The notes beneath the pieces were generated by a model. That model saw nothing but the letters and a program-made list of their open reading frames with translations. It was not told the origin of the DNA and did no database searches. From NCBI GenBank assembly GCA_023428065.1, contig JAEYZI010000054.1, forward strand, positions 1-49,332: a stretch of 49,332 nucleotides of DNA, in the 5' to 3' direction. The DNA comes from Actinomycetes bacterium (lineage in GTDB: Bacteria; Actinomycetota; Actinomycetes; Actinomycetales; Microbacteriaceae). Within the stretch, counting starts at the first letter, position 1. Each line of letters starts with the position of its first letter. A program made the position numbers and the translations under genes. Positions 27,203 to 35,020 of this stretch are shown here, piece after piece.

Positions 27203-27988
27203 GTGGCACACCCGGACCCCGACACTCGTGACGGCGACCTCGCCGGGCGACTTCGGCGCGCTCTCGCGACGGGTGAACTGACCGCGCACTTCCAGCCGCA
27301 GTACGACCTCAAGACGGGCCGCGTGGTCGCGCTCGAAGCGCTCTGCCGGTGGAACGACCCGGATGAGGGCCTGCTGCTGCCGGACCGCTTCATCCACCTC
27401 GCCGAGCAGCACCACCTCATCGCGGATGTCGGTCGCGTCATGCTCGAGGAGTCCGGTCGGCGGGTGGCCGACTGGCACCGCCGCGGCGTCGCCGTGGGCG
27501 TCTCTCTCAACGTGTCGCCGTCCGAGCTCGACGACGACTTCCCCCGTCGCGTGCTGACGCGCGTGCGCGAGCTCGGGCTCCCGGAGGGCGCCGTCACGAT
27601 CGAGGTGACCGAGTCGCCCGCGATGCGCGCGACCGACGACGAGCACCGCTGGCTGCGCGCGCTCATCGACGGGGGCGTGGGCGTGTCGATCGACGACTTC
27701 GGCGCCGGCCACACCTCGCTCGAGCTCCTGCGCGACGTGCCGTTCACCGAGATCAAGATCGACCGGCTGCTGCTCCGCGACCCGCGCCCCGCGGTCGACG
27801 ATCTCGTGGCGCGCGCCCTCGACATCGCACGCGATCGCGGAGCCCGCAGCGTCGCCGAGGGCATCGAGACGGAGGCCGACCTCGCCCGCGTGCTCGCGTG
27901 GGGGTGCGAGCGCGGGCAGGGCTTCCTGTTCTCGCCGCCGCTCGACGCGGAGTCGCTCGAGCCGGTGCTCGCGCGCTCCGCGGGCTGA
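27203..27988 (+). CDS. EAL-domain cyclic-di-GMP phosphodiesterase
   Basis: A 261-residue stand-alone EAL protein with no sensory, GGDEF or membrane part. All expected catalytic elements are visible: EALCRW (Glu45), NVSPSEL, EVTES, DDFGAGHTS (a DDFGTG variant), KIDR, EGIET and GQGFLFSPP. It should therefore hydrolyse c-di-GMP to pGpG. It lies 600 bases from the oppositely oriented phytochrome-GGDEF gene, so synthesis and breakdown may be paired. CAGGCT seven bases before the GTG hints at a leaderless transcript. Confidence 0.92.
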   Translation: MAHPDPDTRDGDLAGRLRRALATGELTAHFQPQYDLKTGRVVALEALCRWNDPDEGLLLPDRFIHLAEQHHLIADVGRVMLEESGRRVADWHRRGVAVGVSLNVSPSELDDDFPRRVLTRVRELGLPEGAVTIEVTESPAMRATDDEHRWLRALIDGGVGVSIDDFGAGHTSLELLRDVPFTEIKIDRLLLRDPRPAVDDLVARALDIARDRGARSVAEGIETEADLARVLAWGCERGQGFLFSPPLDAESLEPVLARSAG

Positions 27989-27990
27989 GG

Positions 27991-28254
27991 CTACAGCCCG
28001 AAATCGTCCTCGTCGGCCGAGGTGTGCGACTCGTCCGACGACGCGTGGGCCTCGCCGACGTCGATCTGCGACCACGTAACGGGCATCCCGGGGGAGAACA
28101 GGATGTCGATGCCCGGGCCCCCGCGGAGGGGCGGGATGTTGACATACCCGCCGCCCGCCTGGATCGCGGCGAGGATCTGCTGCTTGAGTTCCGTCACGGG
28201 CTCGGGCAGGAAGTAGTCGCGGCCATCAACGGTGAGTCGGTTCACGATCGTCAC
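27991..28254 (-). CDS. Small protein of unknown function
   Basis: An 87-residue protein I do not recognise. It has an N-terminal TIVNRLTVDGRDYFL beta-like stretch, an amphipathic helix (EPVTELKQQILAAIQAG), then YVNIPPLRG and IDILFSPGMPVTWSQID, and a Ser/Asp/Glu-rich acidic tail ending DEDDFGL. It is convergent with the EAL gene, two bases apart, and divergent from DUF7882 paralog 3 over a 33-base gap. The GTG start is set by TAGCCT seven bases upstream. Confidence 0.7.
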   Translation of the reverse strand: MTIVNRLTVDGRDYFLPEPVTELKQQILAAIQAGGGYVNIPPLRGGPGIDILFSPGMPVTWSQIDVGEAHASSDESHTSADEDDFGL

Positions 28255-28261
28255 GCCGACC

Positions 28262-28280
28262 AGGCTACCCCGCGTAGGAT
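28262..28280. promoter_or_regulatory. Back-to-back divergent leaderless promoters
   Basis: The whole 33-base gap between 28254 and 28288 holds two -10 hexamers pointing away from each other. TAGCCT (28262-28267, minus strand) serves the 87-residue gene, and TAGGAT (28275-28280, plus strand) serves DUF7882 paralog 3. Each ends seven bases before its start codon. Only seven bases separate them, so polymerase could probably occupy only one at a time. Confidence 0.5.
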
Positions 28281-28287
28281 CACCTCG

Positions 28288-28578
28288 ATGGGACACCTGC
28301 ATTACGGCTCGCCGCCCGCCTCCTTCGAGCTCCCCGACCGCACCCTCGCGCACGTGGAGTACGTCATCCTCGCCAAGCTGCGGCGCAACGAGAGCTTCGC
28401 GCTCACGATCGACCGCCCGGACGGGTCGCGGGAGCGCATCTGGTTGAGCTCGGCCGCGACCCTGCGGTTCCAGTTCGACACCGTCATCGCCGACATCAAC
28501 CGTGAATGGCTCGAACAGCTCATCGACTCGGCGAACTCCGCCGGCGGGATGCGCATCTCGCCCGAGCCGGGAGCCTGA
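28288..28578 (+). CDS. DUF7882-type small protein, paralog 3
   Basis: A 96-residue protein and the most divergent of the three. It keeps GHLHYGS, LPDRTLAHVEYVILAKLRRN, ESFALTID, RIWLSSAATLRFQF, NREWLEQL and SANSAGGMRISPEPG. The middle loop is shorter than in the others. It is convergent with the phytochrome gene, six bases apart. The compact conserved core suggests a folded cytoplasmic domain; no enzymatic motif is evident. Confidence 0.8.
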   Translation: MGHLHYGSPPASFELPDRTLAHVEYVILAKLRRNESFALTIDRPDGSRERIWLSSAATLRFQFDTVIADINREWLEQLIDSANSAGGMRISPEPGA

Positions 28579-28584
28579 CCGGAC

Positions 28585-30516
28585 TCAGCTCGCGATACGG
28601 TTCCGCCCGCCGCGCTTCGCACGGTACATCGCGGCGTCCGCGGCCTCCAGCAGGCCGGTGCGCGGGGTGCCCGGGGCGGCGACGACGACGCCGCAGGACG
28701 CCGTGATGCGGACGACGATCGAGCCGACGACGATGGGGACCGCGATCCCCTCCACGAGTCGTGTGGCGATCCCGTTCACGTCGGTGTCGGCCACGCCGTC
28801 CATGAGCACGACGAACTCGTCGCCGCCGAGCCGCACGATGTCGTCCTGCTCGCGGGAGTTCGCGCGCAGCCTGCGGGCGACCTCGAGGATCACGGCGTCG
28901 CCCGTCTCGTGACCGTGCGCATCGTTGACGGCCTTGAAGCCGTCGAGATCGATGAAGAGCATCGCCTTGCCCTCCGGACCGACCGGGCCGCGTGTCGCGA
29001 GACGGTCGACGAGGAAGCGGCGGTTGTGCAGTCCCGTGAGGGCGTCCCGCATCGCGAGCTCGGCGAGACGCGACTCCGCCCGTCGGCTGAGCGCCACGTC
29101 GAGCTCGTGCGCGAGCTCGATCGCCTCCACGGCCGTCGTGCCCCACGGCTCGGAGCGTCCGCGCACCTGCTGCTGCCACGCCGCGAACGAGGCCCGCGGG
29201 GAGGTGCCCCCGGCGCGGTTGCCGAGGCCGGGGTCGCCGAGCCACGTGATGTTGCGGGCGACCTCGCCTCGGAAGAAGAGCAGCGCGCCCTCGTTCTGGG
29301 CGAGCGGCACCGCGAGGAGCCCCGCGACCCCCGGCATGAGGCTCGCCAGATCGGGGCGCTCGCGTTCGAGGGACTCGGTGACGAGGGGCTCCCCGTCGAG
29401 CCGATCGACGACCCCGGCGAGGGGCGCGAGCGGGGGGACGTCCCCCGCGACGCGCCAGGAGCGTCCGATGCGCGCGACGACACCGTCGGCGGACACCAGG
29501 TCGAGCACCGTCTCGGGGCCCTGGAAGAGCGCCGCCGTCACGTCGTCCGACGCGTAGAGCGGGGCGAGGAGCGCCGCGCGCCGCTCGCGCACTCGGACGG
29601 TGTGCCGGAGCCGTTCGATCTCGCGCATCGACGCGAGCTGGAGAGAGAGCTGCCCCGCGAGCACCTCGAGCGATCGGCGCAGGAGCACCGGCAACCGGTG
29701 TTCGGTGCGGTGGGCGCACGTGATCATCCCCGCGAGTCGCCCGTGCTCGACGAGCGAGAGCGAGAACGTCGACGCCTGCCCCATGTTCCGCATGTACTCG
29801 AGGTGGTAGGGCGACACGGCGCGAAGTTCGGCCGCCGAGAGGTCGATCGCGCGCGGATCCGCTCCCGTCGTGAGGAGCGCGCGCGGCGGGGCGGAGACAC
29901 TCGAGATCTGACGGCCGAGCTTGGAGAGGTAGAGCGCGCGCGCCTGCGAGGGGATGTCCGAAGCCGGGAAGTGGAGACCCAGGTAGGGCTCGAGGCCCTG
30001 CGCGTGGTCGTCGGCGACGACGATGCCGTGATCGTCCGCCTGGAACTCGTACATCATGACCCGGTCGAACCCGGTGATGCGCCGCACCTCGGCCACGACC
30101 AGCTCGCGGAGCTCGTCGATGGACGACGCGGTCGACAGACGCTGGATGGCGGCCACGACGGGCACGCGCGCGTAGTCCATCCCCTCGGGGACAGGCTCGA
30201 TCTCGACGATGGAGATGCCGTCGACACGATGGACGATGGCATCGGCAGGAGCGCCCCGCCAGGTGAATCGCACCGGGTCGAGCGCGAGCCCGCTGCGCGC
30301 GGCGTACTCGAGTTGGGGGTCGCCGAGCTCGGTGAGGCCGCGCCCCAGCCACTCCGCGGCATCCTCGCTCACGACGACGATGTCGCCGCTGTCGGGGTCG
30401 ACGCCGAGGAGCGTTCCGTGCGCCTGGATCATTCCCGGGGTGCGGATGGGTTCCCTGGCGCACTCGAGAAGTCGCCGCAGCTCCTCGGGATCGATCGCGA
30501 GGTCGGACGGGTCCAC
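28585..30516 (-). CDS. Bacteriophytochrome with C-terminal GGDEF diguanylate cyclase
   Basis: 643 residues, arranged PAS-GAF-PHY-GGDEF. Biliverdin attachment is predicted at Cys19 in ECAREPIRTPGMIQAHGTLL. The GAF domain keeps FPASDIPSQARALY and SPYHLEYMRNMG. The PHY tongue keeps PRASF (about residue 437), but its partner reads ITWLGDPGL instead of the usual W-G-G. The cyclase has RLGGDEF (GGDEF 564-568) and the inhibitory REQD five residues before it. It should be a red/far-red-regulated c-di-GMP synthase. The GTG at 30516 follows AAGGAG and lies downstream of the likely -10; an upstream GTG at 30555 is less likely. No heme oxygenase is nearby. Confidence 0.92.
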   Translation of the reverse strand: MDPSDLAIDPEELRRLLECAREPIRTPGMIQAHGTLLGVDPDSGDIVVVSEDAAEWLGRGLTELGDPQLEYAARSGLALDPVRFTWRGAPADAIVHRVDGISIVEIEPVPEGMDYARVPVVAAIQRLSTASSIDELRELVVAEVRRITGFDRVMMYEFQADDHGIVVADDHAQGLEPYLGLHFPASDIPSQARALYLSKLGRQISSVSAPPRALLTTGADPRAIDLSAAELRAVSPYHLEYMRNMGQASTFSLSLVEHGRLAGMITCAHRTEHRLPVLLRRSLEVLAGQLSLQLASMREIERLRHTVRVRERRAALLAPLYASDDVTAALFQGPETVLDLVSADGVVARIGRSWRVAGDVPPLAPLAGVVDRLDGEPLVTESLERERPDLASLMPGVAGLLAVPLAQNEGALLFFRGEVARNITWLGDPGLGNRAGGTSPRASFAAWQQQVRGRSEPWGTTAVEAIELAHELDVALSRRAESRLAELAMRDALTGLHNRRFLVDRLATRGPVGPEGKAMLFIDLDGFKAVNDAHGHETGDAVILEVARRLRANSREQDDIVRLGGDEFVVLMDGVADTDVNGIATRLVEGIAVPIVVGSIVVRITASCGVVVAAPGTPRTGLLEAADAAMYRAKRGGRNRIAS

Positions 30517-30560
30517 GGGGGCTCCTTCATCGGGCGGGATGCGTCGAGCCGCCACTCCGG

Positions 30561-30566
30561 AGACTA
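30561..30566 (-). promoter_or_regulatory. -10 of the bacteriophytochrome gene
   Basis: TAGTCT on the minus strand would start RNA near 30554, giving a 38-base leader with AAGGAG before the GTG at 30516. None of the dormancy-type palindromes seen further on occurs at the matching distance. Confidence 0.45.
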
Positions 30567-30640
30567 CCCGAGGCGCGGCGATCGCACCCCGTGAACGCTG
30601 CGGTCCGCCAGCGCCACCCGCTCGCCGGGCGCGCTGCCCG

Positions 30641-31480
30641 TCACCGCACGATGGCGACCGGGGCCGGCATCCGCAGCAGCACGTCGGTGCTCACCGAACC
30701 GAGCCAGAAGCGCTCGAGAGGGGTGCGCCCGTTGCTTCCGAGGGCGACGAGCCGTGCGTCGAACCCGATGCTGCAGATCGCCTCGACCGGGAGTTCGCGC
30801 GTGAGCCGCCGCTCCACGACGAGGTCCGGGAAGTCCTCGGCCAGGCCGCCGACGGACTCGGCGAGCACGACCTCCTCGTCCACCTGGTCGTCCACCCGGT
30901 CGGCCCCGGAGTCGACGCCCCAGCGCCAGGCCCACGCCCAGGCGTGTACGACGGTCAATGGCTCGTCGAGGCGGCTCGCCTCCTCCGCGCCGAAGCGCAC
31001 AGCCCGCGTCGACAGCTCCGAGCCGTCGACACCCACGACGACGCCCGCGCGATGGGCACCGGACCCGTCGCTCGGGACGACGACGACGCTGCATTCGGCG
31101 GCGGACGCGATGCGCGTGGGACGCCGACTGTAGAGGTCGGTCAGCTCGCCGAGGCGCGTGCGGTGCGTCCCGATGACGAGCAGCGCCGCATCGCGCGAGT
31201 AGTCGGCGAGCTTCTCGTCGGCCTGCCCGACGAGGACGACGCCGTGCGTGGCGAGTTCCGGATGATCCGAGCTGATGCGATCCGCGGTGAGGGTGATCTC
31301 GCGCTCGGCCGCGACGATCGCGTCCTCCGCGAAGGTCGTCCCCGCGAATACCGGCCCGACGTCGACGACGTGGACGAGTTCGATGCGGAGCCCGTAGGCG
31401 AGCGCCCGGTCCACGCCCCAGGAGATGGCCGGATGGGCGTGCTCGCTCCCGCTGACCCCGATGACGACGGCTTCCGACAT
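30641..31480 (-). CDS. Tandem-domain universal stress protein
   Basis: A 279-residue protein with two Usp domains. The first starts VVIGVSGSEHAHPAISWGVD. The second, near residue 155, starts VVVGVDGSELSTRAVRFG and ends with LVALGSNGRTPLERFWLGSVS, a G-x9-G-S/T nucleotide-binding pattern. Tandem Usp proteins are hallmark members of DosR regulons and bind ATP. The ATG follows a strong AGGAGGT. It is divergent from the DevR-like regulator and shares a palindrome with it. Confidence 0.92.
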   Translation of the reverse strand: MSEAVVIGVSGSEHAHPAISWGVDRALAYGLRIELVHVVDVGPVFAGTTFAEDAIVAAEREITLTADRISSDHPELATHGVVLVGQADEKLADYSRDAALLVIGTHRTRLGELTDLYSRRPTRIASAAECSVVVVPSDGSGAHRAGVVVGVDGSELSTRAVRFGAEEASRLDEPLTVVHAWAWAWRWGVDSGADRVDDQVDEEVVLAESVGGLAEDFPDLVVERRLTRELPVEAICSIGFDARLVALGSNGRTPLERFWLGSVSTDVLLRMPAPVAIVR

Positions 31481-31515
31481 GACGACCTCCTGACGACGCG
31501 AGCGATACGGGTCCG

Positions 31516-31585
31516 ATGCAAGCACCCGATGTGTCGGCGTGCGGTGACCTTCGTCCCTCGGGTGAGGCGGGTGGGGGAGCAGACT
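31516..31585. promoter_or_regulatory. DosR-like box shared by the Usp and regulator promoters
   Basis: The 14-mer GTGACCTTCGTCCC (31544-31557; reverse GGGACGAAGGTCAC) matches 11 of 14 positions of the recalled DosR core GGGACTWWAGTCCC. Its centre, 31550.5, is exactly 29.5 bases from both flanking -10-like hexamers: TTGCAT (31516-31521, minus) for usp and CAGACT (31580-31585, plus) for the regulator. Predicted starts place the box at -41.5 for both. Confidence 0.65.
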
Positions 31586-31615
31586 GGGGGCGGGGGAGCG
31601 GGAGAGGAGGACGCG

Positions 31616-32278
31616 GTGGACCAGCTGACCCGCGATCCGGCGCGCATCTTCCTCGTCGACGACCACGAACTCGTGCGTCGTGGGCTCGTCGACATCGTCG
31701 AGGCCGAGCCCGACATGGAGGTCGTGGGGGAGGCGGGGACGTGTCGCGACGCCGCTGTCCGGATCGCGGCGACGCGTCCCGACGCCGCGATCGTCGACAT
31801 CCACCTCCCCGACGGGAGCGGCATCGACCTGTGTCGCGACATCCGCCAGGATCACCCTGACGTGCGCGTCGTCATGCTCACGGCCTTCGACGACGAGGAT
31901 GCCGTGCTCGCTGCCGTGCTCGCGGGCGCGTCCGGCTACCTCCTCAAGACGGTGCGCGGGCCCGACCTCGTCGCGACCCTGCGGGCGGTCATCGCGGGTC
32001 GCACCCTCATCGCGCCCGCTCTCGCCGAGCGCGCCACCCGTCGCGCGGAACGCGTCGCGGACGAGGACCCGCGGTTCGGGTCGCTGAGCCTGCGTGAGAG
32101 ACAGATCCTCGCTCTCATCGGCGACGCCCTCACGAACCGGGAGATCAGCGAGCGTCTCGACCTCTCCGAGAAGACGGTCAAGAACTACGTGTCGAAGCTG
32201 CTCACCAAGCTGGGGTTCACCCACCGCACCCAGGCGGTCGTGTTCGAGCTCGGGCGGCGCGACCACGACGCGCGGTGA
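31616..32278 (+). CDS. DosR/DevR-like NarL-family response regulator
   Basis: 220 residues. The receiver domain has DD at 15-16, phospho-acceptor Asp61 in AIVDIHLPDGSGIDLCRD, the LTAF switch Thr and the conserved Lys in GYLLKTV. The C-terminal LuxR-type helix-turn-helix is LSLRERQILALIGDALTNRE through SEKTVKNYVSKLLTKLG. FLVDDHELVRRGLVDIVEAE is very close to what I recall of M. tuberculosis DosR. GTG follows AGGAGG at five bases. Its likely kinase is encoded at 35497. The stop lies one base from the mgtA stop. Confidence 0.92.
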   Translation: MDQLTRDPARIFLVDDHELVRRGLVDIVEAEPDMEVVGEAGTCRDAAVRIAATRPDAAIVDIHLPDGSGIDLCRDIRQDHPDVRVVMLTAFDDEDAVLAAVLAGASGYLLKTVRGPDLVATLRAVIAGRTLIAPALAERATRRAERVADEDPRFGSLSLRERQILALIGDALTNREISERLDLSEKTVKNYVSKLLTKLGFTHRTQAVVFELGRRDHDAR

Positions 32279-32279
32279 A

Positions 32280-34865
32280 TCACCGGTCGCGATGCCGCCG
32301 GGGTTCCTCCCACGCCCAGAATCGGCGCTTGAGCAGCTCGTTGGCGGCGAGGTAGACGAGCGTCATGACGATGATCACGGCGAGCAGCGCCGCGGGGATG
32401 GGAACGAGCCCGATGATCCCGGCGACCGGTGAGTACGGCAGCCACACCGTGATGGCGACCACGACGACGCTCGCGACGACGAGCCCCGTCGCGGGGCGGC
32501 TGCGGAAGAACGCCCCCCGCGTCCGCAGGATGTAGAGCACCCCCACCTCGGTGAGGATCGACCCCAGCATCCACGCGCTCCGGAACTCCGCCGCGCCGGC
32601 GTGGAAGACGAGTCGCAGCGCCGCGAAGGTGAGCAGGTCGAAGACGCTCGACAGGGTGCCGAAGACGATCATGTAGGTGCGGATGAGGCGCAGGTCCCAG
32701 CGCTGCGGCCTGCGGAGCTGGGCGTCGTCGACGGCGTCCGTCGCGATCATCGTCGACGGCAGGTCGCTCAGGAGGTTGATGACGAGGATCTGGCTCGCGA
32801 GCAGCGGAAGGAACGGCAGCAGCGCCGACGCGACCGCCATGCTGAGCATGTTCCCGAAGTTCGCGCTCGTCGTGACGAAGATGTACTTCATCGTGTTGGC
32901 GAAGGTGCGCCGCCCCTCGCGGATGCCGTCGAGCAGCACCTCGAGGCTCTTGTCGAGGAGCACGACCGCGGCGGACTGCTTGGCGACGGGCACGGCCGTG
33001 TCGACCGTGATCCCGACGTCGGCCGCGTGCAACGACGGCGCGTCGTTGATGCCGTCGCCCAGGTAGCCGACGACGTGCCCGGCGCGCCCGAAGGCGCGGA
33101 TGACACGCTCCTTCTGCACGGGGTCGAGCTCGGCGAAGACGTGCACCGGCTCCACGGCGCGGGCGAGCGCATCGTCGCCGATCGCGTCGATCTCTCGACC
33201 TGTGTAGACCGCCGAGGCGTCGAGCCCGACCTGCGTCGCGACGTGCCGGGCGACGAGGTGGTTGTCGCCCGTCACCATGCGCACCGAGACGCCGCTCGCG
33301 GCGAGCTCCGCGAGGATCGTGGGGGCGTCGGGCTTCACGGCGTCGGCGAAGGTCAGCAGCCCGACGAGGGTCATGCCGGATTCCGCGCCCGGGCCGAGCG
33401 GGCCGTCGTGCGGCTCGGGGCGGGTCGCCACGGCGAGCACGCGGAAGCCGTCGTCCGCGAGGGCGCCCGCTCGGCGATGCACGTCCTGCTCCACCTGGGC
33501 GATGGGGACGAGACCGTCGCGCGTGCGCGCGTCGGTGCAGACGGCGATCACGGAATCGAGGGCGCCCTTCGTGACGAGCAGGGGATCGGCGTCGGCGGAA
33601 CGGCGAAGGCGCACCGTCACCCGTCTGCGCAGGAAGTCGTAGGGCAGCTCGCCGAGGCGCACCGCACCGGGCCCGAGCGGATGCGCCGCGAGCACCGCGT
33701 CGTCGATGGGGTTGCTCCAGCCCGTCTGCAGCCCCGCGTTGAGCGCGGCGAGCCAGGCGACCTCGGGGTCGTCGGCCCCGTCGAGTCCGACGGCCTGCCC
33801 GAGTTCGATCCGCCCCTCGGTCATCGTGCCCGTCTTGTCGCAGCAGAGCACGGTCATCGATCCGATGTCCTCGATGGCGTCGAGTCGGCGCACGATGACG
33901 CGCCGACGCGCCATGGCCCGGGCCCCGTGCGACAGGCCGATCGCGACGATGGCCGGGAGCAGTTGCGGGGTGAGGCCGACCGCGAGTGCGAGTGCGAAGA
34001 GCGCCGAGTCGAGCGGGGGCCGCTGCAGCACGAGGTTCACGAGGAAGATGACGACGACGAGCACGAGCATCGCGCGCGACAGCAGCAGGCCGAAGCGCGT
34101 CATGCCCCTCTCGAACCCCGTGCGGGGCGGTGTGCGTTCCAGGCGTGCCGCGATCGACGAGATCTCCGTCGACCGGCCGGTGCGCGCGACGAGCAGCGTG
34201 CCCGACCCGGATGCCACATGGGTGCCGAAGAACACGGCGCAGGACCGGGCGGGGATCGGGCTCGCGGCGGGGGCGATGCCCGGACCCTTCTCGACGGGGA
34301 AGGTCTCGCCCGTGAGCGCCGACTCGTCGACCGTGAGCCCGACCGACTCGACGACGAGGCAGTCGCCCGGCACGAGGTCCCCGGCGCGCACCTCGACGCG
34401 GTCGCCGGGGACGATCCTCGACACGGGGATGGTCGTGAGGGCGCCGTCGCGGCGGGCGGAGCAGGTGACCTCGACGCTCGCGAGCAGGGCGCTCACGGCG
34501 CGGCCCGCGTTGTACTCCTGCGCGAAGCCGAGGAGCCCGGAGGCGACGAGGATGACGAGGATGATGAGGCTGTCGGTCCAGTCGCCCAGGAACCCCGCGA
34601 GCACGGTCGCTCCGATGAGGATGAGTTCGATGGGGTTGAGGAACTGGTGCGCCAGCAGGAGCCAGGCGGTGCGCCGGGGGCCCGCGTCGAGCACGTTGGC
34701 GCCCGTGCGGGCGAGCGCCGCATCCGCCGCGGACGTGGTGAGGCCCGCCTCGGCGACACCGAGCGCCGCGCGGAGTTCCTCCGGTGTCCGGCTCCAGAAC
34801 GCCTCCGTCGCGGACTGCGCGGGGGGATCCGCGGCCGTCTGCCGTGGTGCCGAGCCTTCTCCCAC
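32280..34865 (-). CDS. mgtA: Magnesium-type P-type ATPase (MgtA/MgtB family)
   Basis: About 861 residues. It has the TGET actuator motif in SALTGETFPVEKG, phosphorylation Asp343 in CCDKTGTM, LALAVGLTPQLLPAIV (the helix typical of Mg-transporting P-ATPases), GDGINDAPSL, and about ten membrane segments. Family knowledge predicts Mg2+ import; another divalent cation is possible, as DosR regulons often carry a CtpF-type pump. The reading frame stays open to 35045, but the predicted transcript starts at the GTG at 34865, so longer starts are unlikely. Confidence 0.88.
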   Translation of the reverse strand: MGEGSAPRQTAADPPAQSATEAFWSRTPEELRAALGVAEAGLTTSAADAALARTGANVLDAGPRRTAWLLLAHQFLNPIELILIGATVLAGFLGDWTDSLIILVILVASGLLGFAQEYNAGRAVSALLASVEVTCSARRDGALTTIPVSRIVPGDRVEVRAGDLVPGDCLVVESVGLTVDESALTGETFPVEKGPGIAPAASPIPARSCAVFFGTHVASGSGTLLVARTGRSTEISSIAARLERTPPRTGFERGMTRFGLLLSRAMLVLVVVIFLVNLVLQRPPLDSALFALALAVGLTPQLLPAIVAIGLSHGARAMARRRVIVRRLDAIEDIGSMTVLCCDKTGTMTEGRIELGQAVGLDGADDPEVAWLAALNAGLQTGWSNPIDDAVLAAHPLGPGAVRLGELPYDFLRRRVTVRLRRSADADPLLVTKGALDSVIAVCTDARTRDGLVPIAQVEQDVHRRAGALADDGFRVLAVATRPEPHDGPLGPGAESGMTLVGLLTFADAVKPDAPTILAELAASGVSVRMVTGDNHLVARHVATQVGLDASAVYTGREIDAIGDDALARAVEPVHVFAELDPVQKERVIRAFGRAGHVVGYLGDGINDAPSLHAADVGITVDTAVPVAKQSAAVVLLDKSLEVLLDGIREGRRTFANTMKYIFVTTSANFGNMLSMAVASALLPFLPLLASQILVINLLSDLPSTMIATDAVDDAQLRRPQRWDLRLIRTYMIVFGTLSSVFDLLTFAALRLVFHAGAAEFRSAWMLGSILTEVGVLYILRTRGAFFRSRPATGLVVASVVVVAITVWLPYSPVAGIIGLVPIPAALLAVIIVMTLVYLAANELLKRRFWAWEEPRRHRDR

Positions 34866-34871
34866 ACGGGG

Positions 34872-34959
34872 ACTCTGCTCTCCTCCCGCCCTCGGCGCCA
34901 GGGCGAAGGTCCCGCGTGGGACTAAGTTCCCTCGCAGCGACGGGATGGCAGGCCAGGGT
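34872..34959. promoter_or_regulatory. Two tandem DosR-like boxes between mgtA and the PPOX gene
   Basis: Box 1, AGGGCGAAGGTCCC (34900-34913), is 29.5 bases from CAGAGT (34872-34877, minus), the mgtA -10. Box 2, GGGACTAAGTTCCC (34918-34931), matches 12 of 14 of the DosR core and is 29.5 bases from CAGGGT (34954-34959, plus), the PPOX -10. The box centres are 18 bases apart. The mgtA start predicted from this geometry is the GTG itself. Confidence 0.7.
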
Positions 34960-35020
34960 GGCTCGCAGGGCGGTGCCCGCGAGGTCGCCGGATCCCTTCC
35001 GCTCCGATGAAGGGGAGTCG

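Noticed and set aside
28502..28912. Plus-strand frame overlapping DUF7882 paralog 3 and the end of the phytochrome gene
   Set aside because: It is antisense to an intact GGDEF domain and has no plausible start context.
30517..30555. Upstream GTG at 30555 as the phytochrome start
   Set aside because: It lacks a ribosome-binding site and coincides with the predicted transcription start; the GTG at 30516 has AAGGAG five bases upstream.
31481..32266. N-terminal extension of the universal stress protein through the regulator gene
   Set aside because: The ATG at 31480 has a strong AGGAGGT and begins the Usp fold; the extension would be antisense to a clear response regulator.
1785..33352. GAAGGTC heptamers inside genes (for example near 1785, 4284, 15700, 33345)
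   Set aside because: They lack the paired GGG/CCC half-sites and lie in coding sequence, so they were not counted as regulator boxes.
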